Positions 33,522 to 45,419 of a DNA stretch of 64,000 bases are shown here, one piece after another (the first letter of the stretch is position 1; every line of letters starts with the position of its first letter). This DNA comes from Tetraselmis striata. Lineage: Eukaryota; Chlorophyta; Chlorodendrophyceae; Chlorodendrales; Chlorodendraceae. A program made the position numbers and the translations under genes. The stretch lies in contig VCJN01000149.1 in NCBI GenBank assembly GCA_006384855.1, positions 26,582 to 90,581 of the forward strand, in the 5' to 3' direction. The notes below the pieces were generated by a model. The model was not told where the DNA came from, made no database searches, and saw only the letters and a list, made by a program, of their open reading frames with translations.

Positions 33522-35089
33522 CGCTTGTTTGTGGCTGTTCAGCCTTTGGGCGACCCAATGACACATCATTTTGATGCCACAATACCAAAATGCCCGTGTC
33601 AAGTATCGACCAACGATCACGATCAGAGGCATCGACCGGATCACGGAGAAAACCATTAACCCGACCGAGTTTGACTAGTGACAAGCGGGCTGGCACCCAG
33701 TTATAGCGGAGTGTGGCACATACATCACCATGTTGCCCTACTCTGTGCGTTCAAGCACCCAGCAGCCCACCATGATAGCGCGCCCGGCAGTTTGAGTCGG
33801 TCCTCAGAGGGCAGCCGGACGTTTGGATCATCGTATACTGCTTCGTTCCCAGTTGACCGCTCCAAGCATGGTGCTGCTTGCAGGTGGCCAATGCGGCACC
33901 TTGTCGTGGGCATTGCTGCATTTAGTAGTAGTAGTAGTTACAACTTGTAGCAGCAGGCTCGAACTAAACTAAGGGCAGCAATGGCTCCGGCTCGTCGACA
34001 GAGCCAGCGTATCCATTCACATGGAATATCGTTTAGATTGATAGGGCGTGATGTTCCCAACGAAAATTCAATTGGATGTACTGCTTGTAATTATTCCATT
34101 CCGCTGCTGCCACTGCCACAGCCACTTTGCAACTACCTCGCCGTGCCTGCTCATGGCGACCTCCTGATCATCATTCAATCTGAATGTTGAATGCCGATGC
34201 AGCATGAGAGGAGTAACCAAACATCTGCTCGCTGACAACTGGCGATGGAGTAGACCGATACAAGCGCCCCAGTCCCAGAGCTTGATTGCTCAAGCAGTCA
34301 GCCATGGCTGGAAAAGTTTCCTGCTCGATGAGTTGATCCCAGCCAGTTCTTATATTTTTCGCAGTGGGGCCAGCAGTGACACCGCAGGCATTGTTGTTGC
34401 TTGACCACAAGCAAAATCACTACGGCTGTACATGATGCGGTACCGGGGCAATATTTTGAACATGCTTTCAGTCCATGCACGTTCATTGCAACCCGTGTAA
34501 ATGTCCCATGAAATATAGTCGTTGACGTCGCCTTCTCTGCTCGCTGCGCTGCTGTTCGCTGCAATTCACGCGCTGGGCTTCGCGCCGCTACTTAGTGACT
34601 ATTGCTGTAGGTAGTGCTCGTGCCTGCCTTGGGGAATGCAGTGTGACGATTATATACAAGGGGGGCACGTGGTGGTCCTCCTGCGCCTGCGTCGTGTCAC
34701 TCGTCAGCCTGTGTTGCTATGACCCGGGTCATCGGCTGCAAGCGCACTCGCCGCGGCTGATGGCCCACCCCATTGGTTTCCTGTTTCCCTTTCGATTTTT
34801 TTCTGGTCGTTCCTTGGCTTTCAGTGTTTCCCTGGACCCTTCGGTTCCTTGGCGACTTGGTGGCTTAACGGTTCCCGTGACTCTTACTTCGTTCTTGGCT
34901 CCTTGGCCTCCTGCTTGACCCTTGCTGTTTCAGGCTTATATATATGTTTTGCTGGCAATCTTTCACGTTTGCTTTTGTTAATGCTTTTTATGCGCATATA
35001 TATGTTAAAGCACTGATGTAGTAAATATTATATACGAGTATATTATACTACGAGTTAGTACAACTATTATGTATAGGAGTAAGTACTAG

Positions 35090-35168
35090 TGTGAATTACA
35101 AAAAGGGCAGTAACAAATCCACCTACTACTAGAAGTAGTACTAAAAAATCAACACAGCAAGCCGCCTC
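35090..35168 (+). repeat. 79-bp dispersed repeat, copy 1
   Basis: Nearly identical to 42279-42357, same strand. Starts GTGTGAATTACAAAAA, contains a short stem around CTACTAC/GTAGTA, and ends AACACAGCAAGCCGCCT. Confidence 0.85.
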
Positions 35169-35879
35169 AAAGGAGTACTAGAACGATGTGTACCACCCTG
35201 CGACTGCGCGGGTATATGTACCGTACAATGTTGCCATGCGGCAAGAGTTGTTCTCTTGGGATGAATAATCGCCTCGATTGTCACAAAAGGGTTAAAAACG
35301 GCGCCGACGGGTTCGCGGGGCACTAAGGTTTCTGTAGGAGGCCGCCCCGTGCGCCCGCCGCACTGGTAGCGCGCGTCGCAGTGACGCGTAACGCACACGC
35401 GCGAATGAACTAAGGCTGTCACGAAGCGGTTGTAACCCATAGAGAAACAACCAAAAGACGCAAAGCTAGAAATAGTACGGGAGACGGGCTGTTGAACCGT
35501 CGTGCGCGTGCATGTGTGCGGATGGTTGAGCCGCGCGCGGTTGTTGCTGCGTGGAGCGCCGCACCGAGAATATCTAAATGAAGTCTGTAGGGAAGGAGGG
35601 TCCGGTTCGGACACAGGGCGCTAGTCTCGCCGCTGAGCTGCCAGGGTCCGTTGTGCGGCTGTCAACGCAAGGTGGCCTGGCGTTGACAGCTCCGACGGGA
35701 GGCGCGCCCCACGCCATCACTCACGCTCACCTTCGCGCCCGCGCCCGCGGCCTCCATCGGGCCCACGACCACGTCCACGCCCACGACTTGCGAGCGTCGC
35801 ATGCACACATACGGTGGCTGTGGCCTTAGCGATGCTAGCGTCCGTCGCCTCGAAGACACGGTTATAGTCGCGCAGGTGG

Positions 35880-36228
35880 TCGCCGAAGACCGCCGAGCCG
35901 AGACGCTACGCCGAAGGCTGGAAATGCTGAGCTCCCAGCACGTCCAACACACCTTGGTCACCGTGCACACGCTTGATCTCGTTCAGCTTGCGGAGGAATG
36001 CCATACGAAAGCGCCGAACCGCCTAACCTTGTCGGTGGCCTCGGCGTTGTCACGAGCACGCGCGAGGTAGGGTGTGCAGTCATGGTTGCCATCCGGAAAG
36101 TAGGCTAGCAACTCGTTGAGACCCACGAAAAGGGTGGCGGTGTGAGCCCCAAAGCACGTGATCCAAAGGTACTCCTCATGGGCCGGCTGACGCCGGTCAT
36201 CCTGCAGGAGAAAGCAGTCGTTTGTCAA
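35880..36228 (-). pseudogene. Unrecognised decayed ORF, probably element-derived
   Basis: Minus-strand reading gives EEYLWITCFGAHTATLFVGL and NELLAYFPDGNHDCTPYL in one frame, then FLRKLNEIKRVHGDQG and VLDVLGAQHF in another before a stop. One frameshift near 36015 separates them. No family recognised; surroundings are repeat-rich. Confidence 0.35.
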
Positions 36229-37448
36229 GTCGCCGACCCCCGACGGTTCTTATTCCCGTAATTTGTGGGAACATGCCCGGGACCTCGCTGTCCAGCCGAC
36301 CCCCTCGTAACTAGGCTCCATTCTCTGCGGTAGCTTTTGCATCGCAAGGTACTGCTCATCCTCGTTACTCGCAGATGTTTGAGCCGACATGGCCGGTCTG
36401 GGCTAGCTCTAGCAAGTCGTGGCGCGTCGTGGCTCCCCCGCTGCCTGCCGGTTATATTGTCCCGCGCTGCGATGTCTGGATCAGAGCCATGAGCCCCGCT
36501 TTCATTGACATCACGCCCACGAGCCAGGAATTTAGCCAGAGACGAAGTGAGCTTCAGGAGCACCGCAAAGTGGACATGCATGTCCGCTTGAATAAGCGAC
36601 ATCTCCATTTGGCATTGTAACGCAGCACGGATGTACGGACAAGAATATCACGGACACCCAGGTGGCGAGCCTAGTGCGGTCTTTAAACAACCTGTGACCT
36701 TGCCCGCAACCTAACACCAGGTTACGGGACAGTGAATCGCTGTGAGGAACACAGCGACACTGGAAGATGGCAGGCTCAGCTGTTACGGGGGCGTTCATAA
36801 GTATCTGCTAGTGATGGACGCGCAAGGGCACATCGACGGGTGAACTAGTAACCCAGACCACTCCAGCAGCAGCACATGATTGCAGCTCTAAAGCGGTAAG
36901 TTAGGAAGGAGGAAACCCAGTAAACTGCTAGTTTCGAACGTAACCGTTGAATGCCGTCGTAATGACGCTGTAAATTACAGGCTTTTCGATCACTTGTGGT
37001 GCCGCCAGTCGTCCTGTCGTCATATCCCAGCCGGGGGCGAAAAAAATACGCAAAAACAGCAGCAGCTACTCGAACGGGTTAATTCGCTACCGGCGGTAGT
37101 TTAATAACCTCTTCAATGCTCCCGGCGCGCGCGGCGCGCGAGCATAATAACGCGACCACGCGACATCATCACCGCGCATGCCGCCCCCGTCGTACGAACT
37201 CGCCACTGTAGTCCCTCATTGTCGCTTAGGGCTTTCGCGTCACTCTTGGACTCGGCACGCAAGGCTGCGTTTCCGGCTCCTAATGCAGCGGTGAGAGGGG
37301 CATACACAGGCACTCTCGCTCTTGCGGGGACAAGGAAAGATCGGAGAGGCCGCAGCAGCTGGCGACCTTTCTTCCGGGAGCGAGCTGGATCACCGCACGA
37401 GCCGGCGGCAATACTACTCTGTATCTCCCCCCCCCCCCGGTAGAAGCC

Positions 37449-38887
37449 ATGGCTGCCGAGCGCGGCAAGACGGCGCGGGACAGGTGGTCCGAGATACAGC
37501 TATCCCTGCATCATAAGGAGACGAAGCTCCTGAGCACCAAGATACTGATGAGGGGGAGGAGCGGCTCCGACTCGGACGAGCCCAAGCCGTCGCCGACTGC
37601 CGAGAAACTGCAGGGGAACAAGCTGCTGATGGCAATCATATCGTCGACGGCGAAGGAGCTGGCGAGTCACCAGCAGGCGGTGGAGTTCCAGAAGCAATGG
37701 CGAAATAAGTGAGTGAAGGATCTAGCCCTTGTCTCTAGGTCGCGGAGGTACCGATGGGCGGGCTGGCACCCCCAAGCCATGACGGCAAAAGCAAGTGCGA
37801 GGAAAGTAGAAATAAGCAAATGTGACGAGAAACATAGCCTCTGGAAAAGGTTGCCTCCACATTGTGCTAATGGTTGTCACAGGAATCGGCAAGAGGAGCA
37901 GGCAGCGCTGGGGAAAGATGCACCGCATGCTGATGAGCACACGGGCGGGGATGCTGATGCGGAGCCAAGGAGGAAAATGGGGTGCGCGCGCTTCACACCC
38001 TTCTTCCGGTATTCATGCATCCATTTATGCACCCACATCCCACCACACGCACATGATGCATGGACTCTGCGCTGCGCCGCCCTGCGCATGTCTGCATCGA
38101 CACGAGCATTCCCGTGAGCGCGCTGCCCACTGACTCCTCCGCGCCAATGCCCACTGCCACCCCCCTCCCCCTATTGTGCCCATCATTCCCACCTGTCGGA
38201 TCCTGTTGATCAGGGCCATGGACCAGAAGATCAATGAACTTAAGAAGGAGATGTCAAAGGACACCATGCGGGCGGTGCTGACGTTACAGGTAAATGTGGG
38301 TGCAGCGATCGCAACGACAGTGCTGGCGGTGTGACGGCCAGCGGTTCCCCGTAGCGGCATCGCCAGATGCACTGACAGAGAAGGGGGGGGGGGGGGGGGG
38401 GGGGGTGGGGGGGGGGGGAAGCAGAGGGAGGGTGACCTTGAATGCTGCCGATGCGAGGTGAGGAAAGTGGATGCGCGGATGTATCCAACCAGGTTTACTA
38501 ACCCGGCCCTCTACGGGATGCGTGAAGCCCCCCCGGGATGTGGGATTTATGTTGCTCCGTGCATTGGTACATATGTCGGTAGTTTCTCTCCCGTGCCCTA
38601 CTTCACTCTCACGCTCGGGCTCGCTACACATTCCTGGTTTTCATCAAATATGCCATACGTACGCCCACTGTAGTCATGTCCTGGTTTTATAACCGTTTGC
38701 CACAGTATACCACTAACGCTCACTACTGCCCCGCCTCGATGGTGCAATTCGTTTCTTATCGACCTGCAAGCCCCATTAAGTGGGCGGGACTTGATTTGCT
38801 CAGCTGTCTGTTTCTCGCAGGGTCATACCGGGTGTCCCGCTGGGTACAATGTGTTGTTTGCCGGATATAGTATGACGTGTTTCCCTG

Positions 38888-38922
<35 letters not shown>

Positions 38923-39101
38923 TGGGGGTATGCGCTGACGCGGGGCCGTGCTGGGGCGGTGCCGTGCAGATGTACTGGCGCCAGAAGCTGGCCCGCGTGC
39001 GCGAGACCAAGGCCAAGAGGCAGGAGAACAAGCTCACGCTGCAGCGGATGAAGCGCGAGTCGTTTCTGAGGATGCGTGGCGTCAGCACCGGCAACCCGTG
39101 A
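37449..39101 (+). CDS. 188-residue charged coiled-coil protein, unrecognised
   Basis: Four exons, 37449-37708, 37883-37981, 38214-38289 and 38970-39101, total 567 nt with all phases closing at GT-AG introns, which argues for a genuine gene. The ATG at 37449 has a good context (GCCATGG) and follows a short C-run. The N-terminal 87 residues include a Lys/Arg-rich start, a Ser/Asp patch (GRSGSDSDEPKPSPTAEK) and a helix LLMAIISSTAKELASHQQ. Exon 2 is polar and acidic. Exons 3-4 are helical: MDQKINELKKEMSKDTMRAV and WRQKLARVRETKAKRQENK. No signal peptide or membrane segment. No family known to me fits. Intron 3 holds poly-G runs (38385-38418) and a (CTG)n run at 38889-38919. Confidence 0.65.
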
Positions 39102-41496
39102 TACGGGCAGGACCACGCGCCAGAGTCACGACCGCCGTCTGTCCTTTCCGCCATCACGTGCGCATTGCAGATACCTTAATGCCTGCGCCACTCGCATCCA
39201 TCCATTCATGGGAACGCTACAAGCGGCACACGCAACCATTAATGTGCGGTGTAGTCAATGTACTTTTCGTGCAGCAACGCGCGTCTTGGGTATAGCCATG
39301 TTCAGTCATGCCCGCCAATAAAGGCTTGGCGACTCTTGACCTGATTACAGGCACGCGACACCTCTAATGCCATCTAGATAGTTCAGAACAGACTACGGCC
39401 AGTGTAATACATAATATTACATATTATTGATACTGGCCACATCAACGCATTGCCTGGTGACAAGTGTGCCGGAGACAACGGCGCATCAGTATATGCCGCT
39501 GCAGACTTTGCAACATCCTGGCCCGGGCGACGGCCTTGAATAGCTACACGTCAGCGCATGAATCAGCTGCATCCTACGTGTAGCACTCCTGTACTGAATT
39601 GACAGATGAACGGCCCCACGTCGTCACCCACATGACCGGCGGCTGCACGCTGTGTCGAGTGCGGCTACTCCTGCGCTATGCTTGTGCGGGCCACACCTTT
39701 GTCATGTGACATAAGCAGTGCCTCGTGCTCATGCCTGATAGGCACTGCGAGGCCGGGAAGAGGGCAGTAGGAAGGCTACAACTGTTTCTTTCGTTTTCTA
39801 AGGGGAATATGCCGCGGGGGGGGGGGGGGGGGGGGGTGGCATCCTATTCAAAAAACACAGAGTAGACCACGACGTGCTCTTGCCCTCCCCCAATTGATAT
39901 CAGTCTGTGCTGCTATCGTATACGCAATCATCCAGTCGTCCTTTGCGGCCGGCAGAAGGACTTCTTAATGATGATACGTTACCCACATGTATATGTGCTA
40001 GAGCGCCGCTGCCGCTCCTGATATATAAGATGCCATGAGCAGCTACTAGGATGCACATATCCATCCATCGAATGAACCCCGCCAGCATATACTGATGCGC
40101 ATTTCATTTCTATATATGAAGTAACTTGACAGTTGAATCAGCGATGCGTCGATTTTTCAGAAAATTTTAAAGGAACGGGTTCTATATCACTGGCCTTCAG
40201 TTCCATGAATTGCATTGCCAGCGCTTTGAAGTAGCGACTATGAACTCGCGTGTGGCTTGCATAGAAGTCATCAGGCGCAGCGTTTCGAGCGGCGGCTCAC
40301 CGGATTATGTCCAGTACCAGTACCTCCCAACCGTGAGATCGTAATCGGACGGCTGTGTAATTAAGAACCGGGCGGGCGGGTGGATTATAGTACTTAGTGG
40401 TATATGCCAGTAGATAAGTGCTTTAGTCATGCACCTATAGGCCCGATCCGCAGTATACGGGTACCCGTACGGCAATAAAGCTCACCGCCGAAAAATCGAC
40501 GCTTCGCTGGATGAATAACAACTTTGATATTATGTATCAATACTATATATACACAACAATGTATCATACATATCATTTATGCTACTCACACACATACATA
40601 CATACATACATATATATATACATACACACATACATACATACTTATATAATAGCAGACGTATTATTGATGAAATATAGCATACTTCGCATCATACTGCTAG
40701 TCATGCAACATTGTGTACCAGTCAGTCAGTATTATACACGTCCTGCTGATGTCAAAATATCAATCACAAACGGTCAGCCATGTTCAGATTTCCCGAATAT
40801 GCCGAATCTCAGTTTCTCATGGACTACAGGTAATCCTCCTAAATCGTCGTCGGTAGTCTATGCATCCCACAGTACGAATAAAAATTCAATTGGAAGAAGC
40901 CTCTAAATCGACTCCAGGTGGTACACACTCGTTACCCGAAAATCGCCAACACACTCACAAATTAACCTAAGATCGGCAGGGGCTCAGGCTACGGTCCTCT
41001 TCTAAGTTGTTCTTCCATCATCCACGCAGAAGAGTAGTTTACTCCAGCCTTTTGACACATGTGTATCTCGAAGCTTGGGTCAACATGCCGCATTCCTAAG
41101 TGTCACAAGGGCAGGGAGAAAGCTTGCTACCCAACTCTTGGAGTCTTGGCCAATCATTGAAGACAAACCTTACCGGCCAATAGTTGTGCAAATCAAATGC
41201 TGATTAATATTGTGAATCAGACGATGATGATGATGATGATGATGATGATGAGGGAGCAAGGCAAATTATAGGGAGCAAGGCGAGCCCGGCGAGGCGTGTG
41301 TGTCCCCAAGGGGGGGGGGGGTCACTCTATCTAGACACAACACAACGGCATATATGATTGTAAATGCTGCTTGTTGGTACCGCTCCATGCCCCTATCAAC
41401 ACTAAGTGCATCAGGGCCATGCCATGCTCTTTATTATTCAATATAGCTGCAGTGCACAACACCATGCGTGCTCACGTGTAGGCGTGGCGCGCGCGC

Positions 41497-41545
<49 letters not shown>

Positions 41546-42278
41546 CTAGTGTGCATGGTCGTGGCGGCGGTGTGCCTTTAAATGCGACTGCTCAGAAGTC
41601 CATTTCATAGCTTGGCATTCCAGCATACCATCGTCTGCACGCCATCAACAGCCACCGCGTCCTTATGCATTTTGGCGGCAGGCTACTGCGACCATTCCGG
41701 ACGGCGGTTCTCACGCAGGCAGCAGGCAGTGGTAATATTCGCAACGCGCGACGGAGTGACGGACGATCATAATTATGTATACCTAGTTTTACCTCGGCGC
41801 TGATGATCGAAACACATTGAACTCATATGTAGTCGCCACTACAGTCGCCACAAGCAAGTACATCAAATTGCCGCACCCGCCATATCAACACAGCAGAAAT
41901 CAGTGTAGTTACTATAGCACATTCATTATTGGCAGGGAACGCCAAATGTTATATAATACCGTACCCACGAGGAGAACGAAATTTGCCTATCACAATTATC
42001 TAGAAATAAAGAAACCTGTCCCGGGGGCGAAAATTTTTATTTCAATTCTGTTCCTGCTCAGTTTTGTAGTTGCTATTTTGCGACCCGGCTGCACGAACCC
42101 GCAGAGAGTCCACTGATTGAAAACGCGTCGTAGCGTGCAGCCCTCTCAGGCCAGGTCCCCTATCTCACGGGCGTAGTACCCGCCTTCTTTGTATTTTCTT
42201 TTTCATTTTTTGGGAATTACCCCCGTCTCGTCCCCAACCCGCATTATATTCTTCTCCTGCTTGGTGGTCTTCGGATTG
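39102..42278. other. Gene desert with simple repeats
   Basis: No convincing gene. Contains a poly-G run (39816-39836), ATAC/TACA-type repeats (40585-40645), a (GAT)n run (41221-41251) and a GC/GT alternating tract (41488-41546). Confidence 0.5.
41488..41546. repeat. (GC)n-(GT)n-(GC)n alternating purine-pyrimidine tract
   Basis: About 58 bp of unbroken alternating purine-pyrimidine: GCGC units, then about 19 GT units, then GCGC units. Such tracts can adopt Z-DNA. Confidence 0.9.
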
Positions 42279-42357
42279 GTGTGAATTACAAAAAAGGCAG
42301 TAACAAATCCACCTACTACAAAAAGTAGTACTAGAAAATCAACACAGCAAGCCGCCT
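42279..42357 (+). repeat. 79-bp dispersed repeat, copy 2
   Basis: Partner of 35090-35168, differing at only a few positions; flanks on both sides are unrelated. Confidence 0.85.
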
Positions 42358-43019
42358 AAAAGCGGGCCGTATCCCGCATGAGGCGGGATGGATGAGTGAT
42401 GCGCACACGGTTCAGAGTCCGGGCCACGCGTGCACGTGTGTGTGTGGGTGATCCTCGGACGTGCTGTGCAGCTTCAGCAACGGGATGGCAGACGAATATG
42501 CAATGTCTGATGAGGCGGCGAGATTGGTACGTCCTTGAATTTTGAATTTTGAAATTTCTTACAACTTTGTGCCAGATAGGTCTTTTAAGCTGCTTGTCTT
42601 ACGGCCCGACATTCAAGAATCAACCCGCGTAGAGTATGTTGCCCACTAAGGCAGCACTGCATGCATCATGAAGTCCCTTGAAGGCCAAGCCCCTAATTCC
42701 CCCTCGCTCCCCGCAGCCAGCATAGTAATTCCTCATGAACTAAGCCCCTCTTGCAACACGATAACCCCGGGCCCGGGACCCCATCTACCAGTTTGTGTTT
42801 GGTAAGATGTGAGGGTCACAATCCCTTATTTCGCCTGGCATCTCCCGTCGATGTCGAAGCGGGAGGTCGCCCTCGGCTGGCACGCACTTGTGCGTCCGCC
42901 GTCGGCTCAATGGTGCTTGCTCGCCATGCGGCGGATAGCACCGCGGACGAAGGACTTCCTGGCTGTGGTCTTGTGGGCGATGCCGCTGCCGCCGAGTCAG
43001 ATGAGGCCGTGCGACCCCA

Positions 43020-44583
43020 TCTACATCAGGAGCTGCAACGTCGGCTTCTCGCTGCCGTGGATGGCGACGCCGGCCGGGCGTTCCTTCGTGGCATGGCGTC
43101 CTGCCGTCCGTCGGAAGCGGCGGGGGGGGGGGGGGGGGGAAGGGGGGGGGGGGGGGTACCCGCCAGACTCGCGCTCTTCATGGGTGTCGAGGCACGAGGG
43201 GAGTACCTGGAGCGGGCCCGGGCAGTTGTCGGACCTCTGGCGGTGGACAACCACAAAAGCCATATGCACCGCTCGAAGCGGGGCTAGCGGCGACGTAAGC
43301 GACGTCGAAAGCCGCATAGCATCCGCGAACTCCTCCTCCATGTTGCCTCAGTGCATGACAACGACCTGGTCGCACCGGACCGGCTTGCGGGTCGGCTGGG
43401 TATATTCAGACCGGTAGGGGTCCTGCGCGCCGCGGGCGCCTCCGTGCGGATTCGCTCGAGGGCGCGGTACCCTAATCCCGTATTTAGCCACTTGCTTGTT
43501 ACGGCGCATGTATAGACTGCTACCTCCGCGCTCTTCTCGGGGCAGCGCATAATCGGCAGCAAGGGGTCCATGGCATATGGCTTTGCCTATACCACACCAC
43601 ACTCGTAGAATTCGCAGGCCGTCTCCGGGTCGAGCTCCCATGTCTCCTTTATTTGTCCAGAGCGGCGCTCCTCACGGTGGGCCACAATCGGTAGAGTATG
43701 GCGTGCGCCCCCTGTCTGGTCGCCGAAGGGCAGCTCGAGCATTCCGCGTCTCTGGTACAGTCATGCAGTCGGAGTCATGTCGGAGTTTTTGGACGCCTTC
43801 CACACATCCCGGAGCTGGAAGTAGTGCAGCATGCCCTCGTCCGGCGGGCTGATAAACACGTCGGCTGTCTCCTCGGCCCCGTACCGGTCTTACCCTCTCG
43901 GGCGGCTGCTCCAAGCGCGTAGTCACGGTCACAGTCGCCCGGGCGATCCGGCTCCTTGTCGTAGCCAAGCATCACCAGGCCCAGAGCCAACTGCGTCCAC
44001 ATCTCGGCATGCGTCAAGCCGCGCACCGCCGGGCCGTTCATCCGGACTTGGTAGCGCATTGGGCGCTCCGCGTCCTTCAGATGCGGATGGGCAAACAGCG
44101 TGATCGCGCACCGGCGAGTGATGCAACCCGGTAGCTCTCAGGCCCGGCCATTTGGGCCGACATCCGTGAGTAGTGCACCGGCCGCTCTGGCCGCGCATAA
44201 ATGCGCATGGTGACGTTTCCGGTAGGTGGTGTTCGGGATTCTCGTGGTCGCCGCACTGTCCCCCGCCGCCATCGCCTCTGGGCAGCGGGTGACGACGTGG
44301 ACATCTTCGAGTCTCGGCATGTGCCCCAACACCCCTTTGCGATCTTACCGATGAGGTTGCTCGCAGTGACGATGCGAGCAACCTCATCCAACGCGTTGTT
44401 CTTGTCGACGAGGTCGCCAAAGAGCACCGCGAGTGGTGTATCTGTGTCACTGTCCGCGGGTTGCCATTCATTGTGATCAACAGCATGTGCACTTGCCGCG
44501 CGGCCTGGCGCATGCCGCGGGTAGAGGGTATGTATGGGCTTTTGAACCCGGAAAAAGTATTTGTTGTCCGCGAGGTGACGCAC
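43020..44583 (-). pseudogene. Decayed element-like coding blocks, unrecognised
   Basis: Several minus-strand frames carry protein-like blocks in order: NKYFFRVQKPIHTLYPRH and NALDEVARIVTASNLIGKIA (44570-44350); RMNGPAVRGLTHAEMWTQL and GLVMLGYDKEPDR (44050-43940); GIGKAICHGPLAADYALPRE and LYMRRNKQVAKYGIRVPRP (43600-43450). Frame changes and poly-G runs at 43122-43156 interrupt them. It looks like one long degraded mobile-element gene, but I cannot name the family. Confidence 0.35.
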
Positions 44584-44937
44584 GGCCGGCGCTCGGACGC
44601 GCCCGCCTCACAGCGCAGTTTTTGGCCTAAAATTGGGACATTTTACCGTTCGCGTACAGGTGTACCAATGTAACACCCCCTTAGCATGCCCGTAGGTACC
44701 CCGCACATGCATGATACTATCATACCTAGCCCGTACAGTGTGTACGGGACCCTGGGGGCCGTACGTGGTCGGGGGGTTGCCCAGCGGCGCGGCCGCTGGG
44801 CGGCGGCGGCGGTAAGCGCTGGGCCAGGGCGGCGGTGGTCGGTCGCTGGACCGGCGCATGCCGTGCATGCGCCAGGTGGTCCAGACACCGATACTACGTA
44901 CGGCTCTCAATCCTACACGCCTCCCAACATCAGCACT

Positions 44938-45045
44938 ATGGCCTTCAAGACTAAGAAGCAGCGAGCTGCAGAACGGCGCGAGCGCCGGCAGGCAACGGAG
45001 AATGCGACTACCAATGCGGGCGGCGGGGCAGCAGCAGCAACATAA
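44938..45045 (+). CDS. 35-residue basic peptide ORF, unrecognised
   Basis: ATG with A at -3 and G at +4, then MAFKTKKQRAAERRERRQAT and an Ala/Gly-rich tail to TAA. Could be a first exon of the ORF at 45072, but I find no convincing GT-AG pair linking them. Confidence 0.25.
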   Translation: MAFKTKKQRAAERRERRQATENATTNAGGGAAAAT

Positions 45046-45071
45046 AATGGTGCAGCCAGGGGGCTGAAGCC

Positions 45072-45350
45072 ATGCATCAGATGACCAAATGCTTTGCTAG
45101 AAAGCGGTCTGCTAGAAAGGGCAATGTGTCTGGGGTGGTGATGAGCCGGCTGCACATGCTGCTGAAGTACCGCGGCAAGCCATCCCGCAGGCAGCATGGC
45201 CGGCGAAAGGGCATGCCTGTCACTGGCACTGGCCATGTGTCAAAGGCCAAAAGAGAGGGGCATGTGCAGGCACAAGCCAGCTTGCAGCACAAGTACCCCT
45301 CCCACCAGTTCAACCAGTCCCGTGCACTGAAACGTGCAAAGATGGAATGA
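45072..45350 (+). CDS. 92-residue highly basic protein, unrecognised
   Basis: ATG at 45072 to TGA at 45350. Very rich in Lys, Arg and His: MTKCFARKRSARKGN, YRGKPSRRQHGRRKG, and QFNQSRALKRAKME at the end. A TGTAA poly(A) element follows at 45357-45361, supporting expression. Convergent with the gene at 45420-46799, 70 bp apart. It could be a nucleic-acid-binding protein of a mobile element; no domain seen. Confidence 0.4.
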   Translation: MHQMTKCFARKRSARKGNVSGVVMSRLHMLLKYRGKPSRRQHGRRKGMPVTGTGHVSKAKREGHVQAQASLQHKYPSHQFNQSRALKRAKME

Positions 45351-45356
45351 AACTTT

Positions 45357-45361
45357 TGTAA
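45357..45361 (+). terminator. TGTAA poly(A) element
   Basis: Seven bases past the stop of the basic ORF. A minus-strand TGTAA for the convergent gene lies at 45374-45378. Confidence 0.45.
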
Positions 45362-45419
45362 TGAATAACATTGTTACATTCCCAATGCTGCCTAGTTGCC
45401 TCACAGCTACAACCGCCAG

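Larger units (their letters stand above)
33522..37448. other. Gene-poor region with decayed element pieces
   Basis: Apart from the repeat at 35090 and the remnant at 35880-36228, listed separately, I see only short frames without domains. AT-rich stretches occur at 34930-35070. Confidence 0.4.

Noticed and set aside
40585..40645. Regular short repeats that could suggest a CRISPR array
   Set aside because: Simple ATAC/TACA microsatellite without spacers, in a nuclear eukaryotic sequence.
42751..43417. Plus-strand frames of 178 and 202 codons
   Set aside because: They cross poly-G runs and lack motifs; minus-strand blocks look more protein-like.
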